DNA of 64,000 nucleotides from Prorocentrum cordatum (GCA_963575745.1 CAUYUJ010018571.1:541475-605474), one strand, 5' to 3'; positions 41,657-51,579 are shown, numbered from the stretch's first letter. Notes: a model not told the origin generated them from the sequence alone. Numbers and translations: made by a program.

Positions 41657-41905
41657 GCCCTCCTCCTCCTCCTCCTCCTCCTCCTCCTCCTCCTCCTCCT
41701 CCTCCTCCTCCTCCTCCTCTCCTCCACCCACGAACTTCCTCCTGCCCCCTCCTCCTCCTCCTCCTCCTCCTCCTCCTCCTCCTCCTCCTCCTCCTCCTCC
41801 TCCTCCTCCCGCGCCCCCCTCCTTCCCTCGGGGCCCAAGGCCTGTCAGGGCCCAAGTCACCTGGGGTTTCCCCTCTGGGCCTTCTCCTGAGGAGGAGGAG
41901 AGGAG
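41657..41905 (-). repeat. (CCT)n tract, two long runs
   Basis: Nearly pure CCT triplets lie at about 41661-41720 and 41748-41808, joined by mixed pyrimidines. It is the same microsatellite as the GGA tracts, on the opposite strand. Confidence 0.95.
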
Positions 41906-42659
41906 GAGGAGAGGAAGAGGATATTAATACTATTATCATTGCATGAATTTTCCAAGCAGCAAGCGACATCCTGAGTCTTTCATGAGAGCCACGCAGATTT
42001 GAATTTCGAATTTCGATTGTAGCCCAGGGGCCAGGCCTCCGCGAATTTGTTGTGTGTCCGGGTGCTAAACCTATCGTGCGGTTATTTCGGCCCCTCGGAA
42101 TATCGAATAAAAATGCGGTGCTAAGATATCGCCGGGGGGGTTCTTAAATGCTTCCTGGGGTTATCTTGGCGGTACGGTGCGGACCGATGTCTGCATGGCG
42201 CTGTTGTGCGCCTAGGCGCATCCGCGCCGATGCGGCCGATCCGGCGCACGTGTCAATCCGATCCGTTCTCGTTCGATGCTGGCTGCCCGCTGGCCTCTGG
42301 ACCCGATGCCGCCGTGGCGCCCCGGCCGGTGAGCGGCCAGACTGCCCGCTGGGCGGCGCCCCGGCCCCGCAGTGCGTCGGGGCACCCGTCGGGCCTTCGG
42401 CGCCCCGGCCATGCTGTGCTCTCGGCAGCGGCGACGACGACCACGGCACGACCGTGACGACGACCACCGCAGCAGCCTCCACGGCGACCACTGTCGCGAC
42501 GACGACGACGACGACGGCGACGGCGACCCGCCGCCAAGCTCCAGCCGGGTTTGGCGCCCGCGCCGCGCATCCTTCCCGCCGCTCCCGGCGCGCCCTGGGC
42601 CGGCGCTGGCGAAGGATGCGCACGGCGCCTGTATGACGAAGCACGCGCTAGGCGCGCGG
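41906..42659. other. No gene; GAC-rich patch
   Basis: Positions 41990-42120 are AT-richer. Positions 42427-42530 are a GACGACGACC/ACGGCGACG tract. Frames on both strands overlap and are not recognised. Confidence 0.35.
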
Positions 42660-43010
42660 CCTCCCCCCCCCCCCCGTCCCGCTGAAGAGGGGGAGGCGGG
42701 AGGGGAGGGGGGGAGGAGGGGGAGGGGGGAGGGGGGAGGGGAGGGGGAGAGGGGGAGGGGAAGACGAGAGGCGGGGATGGTGAAAGGGGGGTGCGACATC
42801 TGCTGCATGCGCTGCAGCCCCGTCGCGGAGCGCTTTCCTCGAGACGCTACCGCTACGATCCCGTGGTCGGAGTGCTTGCTTGATATCAAACGGAGGAGGC
42901 AGGCGGGAACAATGATGCACAGGCAGGAAGAAGAGAAGGAGGAGAAGGAGGAGGAGGAGGAGGAGGAGGAAGAGGAGGCATAGGAGGAGGGAGGCAGGAG
43001 GGAGGCAGGA
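42660..43010 (+). repeat. GGGGA and GAG purine tracts
   Basis: A GGGGAGGG-type tract lies at about 42683-42765 and a GAGGAGGAGG tract at about 42925-42982. Two AGGAGGGAGGC units follow to 43015. Confidence 0.85.
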
Positions 43011-43667
43011 GGGAGGCCGTGGCGCGGCAGGCGATGTCGTCAGCAGCTTCGCGAGGAGCGCGGAGATGGCCAGGCTGAGCCAGCTGGTCGACTTGCTGGC
43101 CAAGGCTGGGCGGCGATGGGCAGAGCGGTCTTCGCCGTCGTCGACGGTGGGTCGCCTCCTCCTTCTCGTCCTCTTTCTTCTGCTGCTCCGCCCGTCCCGC
43201 CTGGCGGCATCGGCGGCGTGTGTGGGCTCGCTCGTCGAGGATGGCCTCCTGCCAAGGTGTCGAGCCCGGCGGCCCCACCGGCATGAACCCCGACCGGGAC
43301 CCCGCTGCTCCCGCGCAGCCCGTGCCCCGTGGCCAGCAGGTGCCCCGTCGGACGGTGATCTCGCAGATGGCTCTGACCGCCGGTGGGGGCCCTCGCTCCG
43401 TGGGCGCTGGCGCGCAGCGGACCCAAAGGCCGGGCAGGCCTCTGTTGCTTCCTGGATGGCCCTGCGGGTGCCACCGAGAGGCACACGCGCGAGGCCCTCT
43501 GTCTGTCGTTCGGCCATGCGCCAGGCACGACGGCCAGCTTGGCGTCAGCGCCCAGACAGGCGCCCAGACGCGCGCCGGTTGTCAGCCTTGTTGTCAAGGC
43601 GGGTTGGTCGACGTCCAGGCCGACGCCCCCTGCCCTGCAGGCCGTTCTTTGAAAGCAAGATTCGAGT
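43011..43667. other. No gene recognised
   Basis: Overlapping + and minus frames of 154-289 codons fill this GC-rich stretch. None has a motif I can name. Fragments such as MARLSQLVDLLAKAGRRWAE (43066 frame) are protein-like, but the same DNA is open on the other strand. Confidence 0.25.
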
Positions 43668-43844
43668 CAGAGGTTGGGGGGTGAGATCGCAGTGGAACGG
43701 AGACCCCCAACCGGGAAATGGTTTCGTTTCGTTCGTGTCGTGCGTGCGGGCGAGGCGAAGATGCGTGGGCGCGCGAGAGGAGTGAACCCGCCGTTGCTGG
43801 GGCGAAGTCAAGACAAATGATTCTCCCCCGCCCGCCCGTCCGAC

Positions 43845-44215
43845 TGTGGCCCGCTGTGTCCCGCGGTGTCCCGTGGTGTCCCGTGGTGTCCCATGGTGTC
43901 CGCCGTTGCTAGGGCGAAGTCAAGACAAATGATTCTCCCCCGCCCACCCGTCCGGCGGTGGCTCGCGGTGTCCCGCGGTGTCCCGTGGTGCCCCGTGGTG
44001 TCCAGTGGTGTCCGTTGGTGCTAGGGCGAAGTCAAGACAAATGATTCTCCCCCGCCCGCCCGTCCGTCCATCCGTCCTGCGGTGGCTCGCAGTGTCCGCG
44101 GTGTCCCGTGGTGTCCCGTGGTGTCCCGTTGAGTGAGATCGATAGTGAGATCGACAGGTGTCCCAATGTGTCCTGTTGTGTCCCGCTGAGTGAGATCGAT
44201 AGTTACACCGCACTC
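43845..44215 (+). repeat. TGTCCCGTGG and GTGAGATCGATA minisatellites, left block
   Basis: Runs of the 10-mer TGTCCCGTGG are separated by two more copies of a 60-70 bp linker (GGGCGAAGTCAAGACAAATG to CGGTGGCTCGC, starting near 43911 and 44025). The 12-mer GTGAGATCGATA appears first at 44134 and again near 44190. Confidence 0.85.
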
Positions 44216-44234
44216 ACATCTATACCCCTGGGTG

Positions 44235-44615
44235 GGTGTATGTGCGGCCGTTTTTGCGCTGTCATGTGCGCGCATGTGCGCGGCATGTGCCAGTCATGTG
44301 CCAGGCCTGTGCGGCCTTTCTTGGATGGACTTCCTACTGTGCACGTCGTGCCCGGGCATGTGCGGGGGCATGTGCGCCGTGTTTTGGTGTATCCATCATA
44401 CGCACATGCACGCACAGTCCGGCGCACATGCGCGCACATGCCTGCACATGCGGGAGGTGTTCGAGAATCGCAGATCTGTCATCGGCACATGCACGCACAT
44501 GCCTGCGCAACCTCTCTTCGGGAGGCCGCGCGGGCCCGCACATGCACGCACATGCGGTGAAGCGCGCGGGCGCACATGCGTGCACATCCCAATGCACATG
44601 CACGCTCATGCCCTA
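44235..44615. repeat. Inverted GCATGTGCG / CGCACATGC arrays
   Basis: To about 44385 the motif is mostly in the GCATGTGCG orientation. From about 44398 to 44612 it is mostly CGCACATGC, so the two halves are complementary. The core CATG is itself a palindrome. Confidence 0.8.
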
Positions 44616-45384
44616 GGAGCTGTCTGGGACCCCTGTGCCTCCAATGCCTCCTGGCCTTCGCAGAGCTAACCTGGGGCGTGCCAGGGCTTCCTGAAAGAGT
44701 TTGTTGTGCGTTTAGACTCGCCCGCTGCTGGCGGGGGCGGTTCTTCGCCCGGTTCGTGAGCTGGCGGTGGCGTGCCCTCCTATAACACTCTCCCGCGCGC
44801 CTTCTCAGCTCGGCCGGAGAAGCAGGGGCGGGGGGGGGGAGGTGGAGTGGGGGGGGGAAGGAGGGGGGGGCGGAGGAGGCGCACGCCCCCGGCTCGGCCG
44901 GCCCGCCCGCCTGTTCGGCTAGGCCAGAGGAGAAGGAGGAGGAGGAGGAGGAGGAGGAGGAGGAGGAGGAGGAAGAGGAGGTGAGAGTTGCGAGGATGTC
45001 TCAGGCGAGAGTGGCTTGACGGCCCGAGCTCAGGGAATCTCGGAATCGCTGGCCTGGCTCGGCCACTGGCGAGCTCGGCCTGTGCGAATACTGTGCGTAC
45101 CTGTGCGGGGCATGTGCGGGACGTGCAAGAATGCTGGGGCCGGCGTTCGTCTCCGGGCGCCGGCGCGTTCGCGTCCGCGCGCAAGCCGCGCGCGGACGCA
45201 GCGTTCGCTTGATTGCGCGGCCCCGACAGACGGGGCGCCCCGCTCACGCCCCGCACAGGCGCGCGCAGCGCTCGCCCTGCCCGCGTTCGCCGCCAGGAAC
45301 GGCACGCTGGAACAATGCTGGAACGACCAGGGACCAGGTGCACAAGGCATTACTGCACCACCTCCAAGTCTCGATTCCGATATG
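44616..45384. other. No gene; GGA tract and GC-rich DNA
   Basis: A GGA run lies at 44932-44982 and G-rich runs at 44825-44880. A short GTGCGGGGCATGTGCGGG stretch is at about 45100. Frames here are Ala/Arg/Pro-rich. Confidence 0.4.
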
Positions 45385-46130
45385 CCTTGAGACATCCTCG
45401 CAACCCTGAGACCACTGTCGCCTGAGACATCCTCGCAAGTCTCGATTCCGATATGCCCCGAACTGAGGTGGTCAGCCACTGTCGCCTGAGACACCCTCGC
45501 AACCCTCATCTCAATGATGCCCTGCTCGATAGTGTCTCGGCCCCTTTCGCCTGAGACATCCTCGGAACTCTGGGTTCCGAGACGCCCTGAGCTGAGGTGG
45601 TTAGACCACTTTCGCTTTAGACATCCTCGCCCGAGATGCCCTGAGTTGAGGTGTTCAAGCCACTTTCGCCTGAGACTTCCTCGAAACTCTGACCTCAATG
45701 ATGCCCTGCTCCATCGTGTCTGGGCCTTTTTCGCCTGAGACCCTCGCAATTCTGGGTTCCGAGATGCCCTGAGCAGGTGTGGTCAGGCCACTCCTGCCTG
45801 AGACATCCTCGCAACTCTGGGTTCCGAGACGCCCTGGGCTAAGGTGGTCAGACCACTCGCCAGAGACATCCTCGCAACTCTGACCTCAGAGATCTCTTGC
45901 CCCATGGTGGTCAGGCCACTTTCGCCTGAGACGTACTCACAACTCAGACCTCGGAGGTGTCCTGCCCCATGGTAGTCTGGTCACCTTGACCAGCGACATC
46001 CTCGCCACTCTGGTTTCCAAGATGCCCTGCCCCATGGTGGTCCGGCCACGCTTGCCTGAGACATCCTCGCAACTCTGGGTTGCGAAATGCCCCGAGCTCA
46101 GGTGGTCAGGCCACTATCGCCTGCGACATC
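45385..46130 (+). repeat. 64-bp satellite, about 12 units
   Basis: GAGACATCCTCGCAACTCT or a variant recurs at about 45389, 45427, 45490, 45554, 45678, 45738, 45801, 45863, 45928, 45993 and 46059, mostly 62-66 bp apart. Each is followed by GGGTTCCGAGATGCCCTG and GAGGTGGTCAGRCCACT. The units are 80-95% alike by eye. It is not a CRISPR because there are no unrelated spacers. Confidence 0.9.
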
Positions 46131-46310
46131 TCTGCGGCATGTGCGGGCATGTGCGTCCATGCTTTCAGAGTTTTGCTTGACCGTGCATTCGACTGTGCGT
46201 CGGAAGGTGTGGCATGTGCGCGCATGTGCGGCAATGCTGTTGAGGCTTTTGTATATTTGCATGGGCATGTGCATGCGACTGTGCGGCATGTGCCTGCATG
46301 TGCGGCCCCT
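46130..46310 (+). repeat. GCATGTGCG array, right block
   Basis: GCGGCATGTGCGGGCATGTG starts near 46132, with further GCATGTGC units at 46213-46300. It has the same orientation as the first half of the 44235 array. Confidence 0.75.
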
Positions 46311-46329
46311 TCCGGACCACAATTTCAAA

Positions 46330-46800
46330 GTGAGCACTATAGAAGTGAGCGCTATAGAAGTGAGTCCGGTGTATATCGATGGTGAGATCGATACCGAGAT
46401 CGATATGGTGCCCCTTGGTGTCCCTTGGTGTCCCGTGGTGTCTAAAAAAAGTGAGATCGATAGTGAGATCGATAGTGAGATCGACAGGTGTCCCGTGGTG
46501 TCCCGTGGTGCCCCGTTGAATGAGATCGATATTGAGATCGATAGTGAGATCGATGTGGTGTCCCGAGGTGTCCCGTGGTGTCCTATGGTGTCCCGTTGAG
46601 TGAGATCGATAGGTGGGATCGATAGTGGGATCGAAAGGTGTCCCGCGATGTTCCGTGGTGTCCCGTGGTGCGTGGTGGCCCGTGGTGTCCCGTGGTGTCC
46701 CGTTGAGTGCGATCGATAGTGGGATCGATAGTGAGATTGACAAGTGTCCCGTGCTGTCCCGTTGAGTGACATCGATAGTGAGATCGATTGAGTCCGATGT
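46330..46800 (+). repeat. TGTCCCGTGG and GTGAGATCGATA minisatellites, right block
   Basis: Blocks of the 12-mer (three consecutive units near 46450-46485, three near 46520-46555) alternate with blocks of the 10-mer. It opens with two AGAAGTGAGCGCTAT-like units. The minus-strand frames with repeated IDLTIDLT and HHGTPRDT peptides are its translation. Confidence 0.9.
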
Positions 46801-46861
46801 TGGTTCCCCCCCTCTTCCCCCCTCACAACCTCCTCATCACCCGAAGAGTGGTCGTATAGGT

Positions 46862-47239
46862 TATCTTATGGCTTATGACCTTGGGCCCATTCCGCCACCT
46901 GGGTTGTGGGTATGAAGCCCATTGGCTGTTCGTTGGAATCTCGTGGGAGGTCTCTCGGGGGCCTCCTGGAGGCAGTTCTGAGCCGCCCAGCCCCGAGGCC
47001 GACTGGCCTGCGCCCGACGCCCGAGGAATGGATCCCTTTGGGCCCATTCCGTCTCGGACACCGGTAATGTTTGGGCCTCCGGGGGACTACGGGCGCAAGC
47101 TCTTTCAGGTCTTCGTGCCTGACGCGCTGTTGTTTTTGTTTTGCCGCGGGCGCCCTCGAGCCTTGCGCAGCGGCTGAATGCGGCGCTGTCGCCCCCCTCC
47201 CCGACTTGCAAGGGAGGTCCCCAGGGGGGGGTGGAGGCA
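46862..47239. other. No gene recognised
   Basis: A short G-rich minisatellite fragment (GGGGGCCTCCTGGAGGC) lies at about 46955-46975. Otherwise there are overlapping frames. Confidence 0.35.
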
Positions 47240-47664
47240 TCGGCGCGTTCCTCTGCCGCTTCCAGTTGGATCAGGCCGCGCGCGAACCGGTTGACCGACG
47301 ACAGAACAGCTGTGCTACCCGAGAGGAAGAAGGACTGCCGTTCTTCTGCTCGCGCTGCTCGCGTCCCATCCGATGCCGCTGCGTGTTACTGCTCGCGGTT
47401 CTGCCATGCGACGTTGCCGCGTTGCGCTCGACCCGGACGTGCCCGCCCCGAACAGCGCGCGTCTGGCCCCTCGAAGATCCACGCGGCGGCGCCCCCCGAG
47501 AGCTCCCCGCGACGGCGCCCCAGGTCGCCCCGGCGGGTTCTGGGCCCCCCCTTGGCAGATATCTTCCACAGGTCGCCGGGCGATGGCGCTGGCCCGCCTC
47601 GTCTCGCCGAGTTCGCGCGGATCTCCGGCCTGCGCCTCAAAGTCGCGAAGATTGCGGTGCCCCC

Positions 47665-47835
47665 CCCCCCCTCATCCTCGTCCTCCGCCTCCTCCTCCTC
47701 CTCCCCCCGCTCATCCTCCTCCTCCTCCTCCCCCACCTCCTCCGCCTCCCCCTCCTCCTCCTCCTCCTCCTCCTCCTTCGCCACCTCCTCCTCCTCCTCC
47801 TCCTCCTCCTTCGCCACCTCCTCCTCCTGCGCCTC
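47665..47835 (-). repeat. (CTC)n tract
   Basis: CTCCTCCTC runs with CCACCTCC interruptions occur, including two near-identical CTTCGCCACCTCCTCCTCC units at about 47778 and 47809. It lies directly after the RT-like segment. Confidence 0.95.
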
Positions 47836-48484
47836 AATGTCGACCGGGAGGAACCGCGCTCTGCCACTGCGTCGCCGGTCCCCGAGCGGGGCCAGATTGG
47901 GACGGCTCCGCGCGCGGAGTGCGTGGGATGTGCAGTGGGGCTCGGCCGCGGGGCACAGCCCGTGGGGGGTGGGCCCGTTGAAGGAGTTCCACGACCGAGC
48001 GGAGTTGTGGAGATCGATCGGCACACCTTTGTCTGGCGGCGGCGGCGGCGCGCCGCGTCCACGTCCTCAGCGCGCTCTTCTTCGAAGCCCAACCTGTGCG
48101 CGTTCCTCTGGAGGCGCTTCCACAAGAGGCTCGGGCGCTGCTCCGGCTTGCCCCTAGGCCCGAATATTGGATTGCAGCGTTGGCGCTGCAGTCTTTCGCG
48201 GACCTCCGGTCCATTTTCGAATCCGCCTCGCTTGTGTCGTGCGCATCGGCCACCGCTGCCTGGACGTACCAATTCGAAACCGTGCATGGTGGAGGTCTTC
48301 GGGTGCAGGAGCGGGCCCAGCGGCTCCTCGATTGGCCGCGCAGGTCGGACGACGTCACTTTACATATGGGCTCGGAGCCGATCGCGTTTCTTCCGCGGCT
48401 CCGGGATGCCGCGGGCTCCGCTGCGACGGCAGCGCGCGTTCGAGGCGTCGCGCTGCGACGGCTCCTCGTGGCGTCACCCGCTCA

Positions 48485-48525
48485 ACGTTGCCCATTGGGT
48501 TGGACACCAATCCAATGGGCAACGT
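48485..48525. other. 41-bp near-perfect palindrome
   Basis: ACGTTGCCCATTGG at 48485-48498 pairs exactly with CCAATGGGCAACGT at 48512-48525. After one mismatch TTGG pairs with CCAA around the loop ACA. Confidence 0.88.
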
Positions 48526-48948
48526 GGAGCGGAAGACGTGGCAGCGCCGGGCTGCTACCGTACTGAGGCATGCAAGCAGCCTTGCCCTTGCGCACGCCCA
48601 GGGAAAGTTTGGCATATGATCGATTGGCCTTCTCCCGTGGCTTCGGCCTTACCGGCTGCGCGCGGTCGGCTGGCCGCTGTCTTCGCGAGTGCCCCCGCGA
48701 GTGCGCGCGCCCTTCGTCATCACTGGTGTTGCACAGCGCAGCGCATTTCAGGCCCGAGCGAGGTGCCTGCTCGAAGGCAATCGCGGAGAGGGCTCTCTCG
48801 AGCAGTGTTCTTTCCTGCGAGCTGCACCATTCCTTCTGCTCGGGCCAGCCCCGCTGGTAGCGCTCCCGGCGCCCAGTGACCGGCTGGCCCGGTTTTTGGG
48901 ATCTCGGCCAATCCCGTCGCCTCCGATGAGGCGAGGACACGGCGGAGC

Positions 48949-49115
48949 TCACCACCCACCAAACCACCCCAACCCAACCCGAAGGCTCAGATGTACCCTC
49001 GATTTCCAGTGGGGGGGGGTCGGGAAACATCGAAAAAACACGTGTGGAACCCTTACCCCCCCCAACCCGAAATTCGGGTCTTCGGGTTGGGTTGGGGTGG
49101 TCTGGTAGGTAGTCA
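48949..49115. mobile_element. Inverted-repeat element with 5-bp duplication
   Basis: The ends TCACCACCCACCAAACCACC and GGTGGTCTGGTAGGTAGTCA pair over about 36 bp with few mismatches; the inner 22 bp (through CCAACCCAACCCGAAG) are perfect. GGAGC flanks both sides (48944-48948 and 49116-49120). The element is 167 bp and non-coding, and I see no second copy in the window. Confidence 0.8.
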
Positions 49116-49309
49116 GGAGCAGGCCCCGCTCTGGCGGGCATTGGCATTGCACGCGGAGCACGGGGCGCACGGCGGCGCCCGCTGCGGGCCCCTGCGCGCG
49201 GGTGCAAATCGCCTCTCGCCCTCCCCGCCCTGCTGCGGGAGGGCGCCCGCGGCCGCTCAGCTCTGGAGTCTCTGCTGCGCTCAATCTGGCAGCGGCCGTT
49301 GGTGTCGTA

Positions 49310-49474
49310 CACCTTAGGCGATGCTTAAGAAAACTTAAAATTTCGGCCAGAGTCTCGATTATTCTTAATGTTTCAATGTAATTCCTAAGATCTGAATGGA
49401 AATGTTGGGTTTTTATTCAAGTTCTGAGACTATGAATTTCTTAACCCATGATTTCTTAAGCATTTCGCAGGGTG
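49310..49474. mobile_element. TA-flanked MITE, copy 1
   Basis: The 165-bp element runs from CACCTTAGGCGATGCTTAAG to CTTAAGCATTTCGCAGGGTG and is flanked by TA at 49308-49309 and 49475-49476. The inner repeats GCTTAAGAAA..TTTCTTAAGC pair, and GAATTTCTTAACCCATGATT lies just inside the right end. It is about 88% identical by hand count (20 differences in 165) to the copy at 56780. A TA duplication points to the Tc1/mariner group. Confidence 0.88.
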
Positions 49475-49476
49475 TA

Positions 49477-50924
49477 GCCCTTTTTTCTCCCCTCCCTGCT
49501 ACTCCAGCCCTTTTGCCAACGGCCGCAACTCTGTCAATCTTCGGCTTCGTGCCCTGCCCGCCAAAAACACGGCGACTCTTAGCCAGTCGTGCCCAGCTGT
49601 CGTAGTTGAGTGTGAGAGTAATACGAGCAGGTCCCGTCCCCCTGTCTCCCCGCTTCTTTCCTCCTCTCGTGCCGTTGCTGCTCCTCCTCCCCCTCTGCAC
49701 GCGTGCTGCGTATCCGTTTCTGCGATTAGGTTGCAGTAATCAGTGTTGTTAGTATGATGTTTATGTTTCGTGGCCAATTCGGCCCTCGGGGAATACTGCC
49801 ACGATTGATTGCCGTCGGCTGAGGGCGGATGCATCGCAGTTTGTTGTGCGTTTCTTTTCGCATCTTTCCTTTCGTCTTCCTCCTCCTCCTCCTCCTCCTC
49901 CTCCTTCAAGGGAGGAAAAACCACCCGGACCAGACAATTGGCATTTACTAAACGGCAGTGGGCGTTTATTAAGCAGCCCCGCCTTGTTTGATTCCGTCAG
50001 TGGGGGCGTTTAGTAAACGTCTTCGCGTGTCGGGGTGGTTATGGGGGTGGATTGTTTGCCCCCTCCTCCTCCTCCTCCTCCTTCCGCACCTGCGGGCCGT
50101 AATTCGTGGCATGTTCGTTGCGTGTTGCCGCTTTTGCGGGCCGCCTCTTCATTTTTGGGCGTGCCGGCCGAGCCTCGATTGAGACCCGTCCCCAGCGAAG
50201 CTTGCGTTTGCTTGTTCAGCTTGTCTATTTCCGCAGCCAGAATTTCGACCACTCTTGCGGGACAACTCTGCGGGGGGCTTGCTTGCTACGGGGTCGCGTC
50301 TGGCGAAACCAAGCACGTGAATCATTGTTGTCCGTCCCAATTCTCTCCCTCCAAAACAAAGAATTCAATGCAGAGAATTCGAAAGTACCTGAGGACAGTC
50401 CTGCGTCAGGGCACGGTGGCGGATTCCATTTCGAACGTTCCAAGGCGGCGGCGACGACGAAGACGGCGTCGGCGGCGGCGGCGACGACAATGACGAAAAG
50501 CTGGTAGCGCCGCGGTCGTGGGCTGGTTATCCCCAGGGCCACCAGGCCCAGGGACGGTCTCACGGCCCCCCCCCCGAGGGTCCACCTCGGCCCGGCCGAT
50601 CGATCCGACGCGCTATCGGCTTTGAGGAGGATGAGGAAAACCACGACGACGTCGACAACGAGGACGACGATGTCGAGGCCAACCGCCACGGCGTTTAGAA
50701 CAAATGTAAAACAGTTAAAAAAAGAAACACGAACAACAAAAAAACGTCGACGAACACGACGACGACGACGGCGATGGCGACGACGACGACGGCGACGCTC
50801 TCGGCGGGCCGGCCCCTCGCCGGAGGCCGTCGGCAGGGCGCTGGCGCGCTGCTGCGCGCCCCCTCCCCGGGGGAGGCGGCATCCGGAGGGGCTCCCCGCG
50901 CCTGCGCCGCCGCTCCCCGCCCGG
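49477..50924. other. No gene recognised; several short repeats
   Basis: A CTC tract lies at 49877-49903. GTTTAnTAAAC-type dyads (CATTTACTAAACG, CGTTTATTAAGC, CGTTTAGTAAACG) lie at about 49940-50020. GGCGGCGGCGACGACG tracts lie near 50445-50490 and GACGACGACG tracts near 50755-50800. Overlapping frames on both strands have no recognised family. Confidence 0.4.
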
Positions 50925-51190
50925 AGGTCCCACATGGAGGGACCAGACACACAGACACAGTCCATCGTCGGCTCCCAGGAAACGTGGGAACATACGAGCA
51001 GTGGGGGGGAGGCAAAAACCCAGAACATACGGAAAAACATGGACACAATGAATCGTCGGCTCCCAGGAAATATGGGAAAATATGGGAAGTGGGGGAGAAG
51101 ACGAAGACCCAGAACATGCAGGAAAAATATAGGGGAATCCTGTTATGTGTGTCTATGTATTTGTGTGTCCCAGGGCCCATTTCACGTCCT
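50925..51190 (+). repeat. Dispersed repeat with 88-bp internal duplication
   Basis: TCGTCGGCTCCCAGGAAA starts at 50965 and 51053, each followed by GTGGG/ATGGG, GTGGGGG and ACCCAGAACAT. The outer parts (CACACAGACACAGT upstream, TGTGTCCCAGGGCCC downstream) match 11600-11745, which has a single unit. Confidence 0.8.
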
Positions 51191-51282
51191 CCCCCCTCCC
51201 GTGCCCCTGATCGCTGGGTACTGGACTTATCTGGCTGCGACCGACAAGATCGGCAGCTACCGATGTTGTTTAAAATTGCGGG

Positions 51283-51430
51283 ATCGGTCGCGACCAAGCG
51301 ACCAATGTGCTTCAACATCGGTCGCGACCGACCCGTCGCGACTTCTCGCGGCCGATTTTGGAATCGGTCGCGATCAGCCGCGATCGATTTGGGAGTGCCC
51401 TGTCGCTACCGATCGCGACAGGGAATGCCC
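51283..51430. repeat. TCGGTCGCGACC dyad cluster
   Basis: GGTCGCGACC is a perfect 10-bp palindrome. It or close variants occur at about 51285, 51320 and 51365, with shorter TCGCGAC or GCGATCG forms between. The spacing is 35-45 bp. Confidence 0.7.
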
Positions 51431-51579
51431 GATATCCAATGAACTGGGCCCATGGGTTTCTTCGATCCTTTGGCCCCAGGAGGCACGAGCATCCCCCCTC
51501 TTGGGCCCCCATCGGCTCTCGAGAGAGCAGCGAGGGCTGGAGTGCCCCCGTCCCTCCCACCTCGGGTGCACTGCTGAGG

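Larger units (their letters stand above)
43668..46861 (+). repeat. Large composite minisatellite element (3.2 kb)
   Basis: The left end (AGAGGTTGGGGGGTGAG.. with a GGTTGGGGGG/CCCCCAACC stem and then GGGAAATGG) and the right end (ATCACCCGAAGAGTGGTCGT then ATAGGT) match the two ends of the 0.6-kb unit at 54364-54959. In both, the inside starts with a GTGCGTGCGGGCGAGGCGAA linker, then TGTCCCGTGG repeats, then GTGAGATCGATA repeats. This copy has gained GCATGTGC arrays and a 64-bp satellite between two blocks of those minisatellites. Confidence 0.7.
47240..48560 (+). pseudogene. Possible LINE-type reverse-transcriptase remnant
   Basis: In one frame (open 47141-48157) RLAEFARISGLRLKVAKIAV, at about 47605-47670, resembles the segment after the YADD motif of dinoflagellate LINE reverse transcriptases. 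In another frame (48096-48566) FFEAQPVRVPLEALPQEARA, LLRLAPRPEYW and LALQSFADLRSIFESASLVS resemble the C-terminal part of such polyproteins. No intact ADD motif is visible, and a CTC tract splits the region. The 602-codon frame at 47071-48879 is a different frame and probably chance. Confidence 0.35.

Noticed and set aside
46098-46826. Repeat protein with IDLTIDLT and GTPRDT motifs on the minus strand
   Set aside because: The peptides come from the 10-bp and 12-bp minisatellites and occur in several frames.
47071-48879. 602-codon open frame as a gene
   Set aside because: Its product is Arg/Pro/Leu-rich, passes through a CTC microsatellite read as poly-Leu, and overlaps other long frames, including the one with LINE-like motifs.
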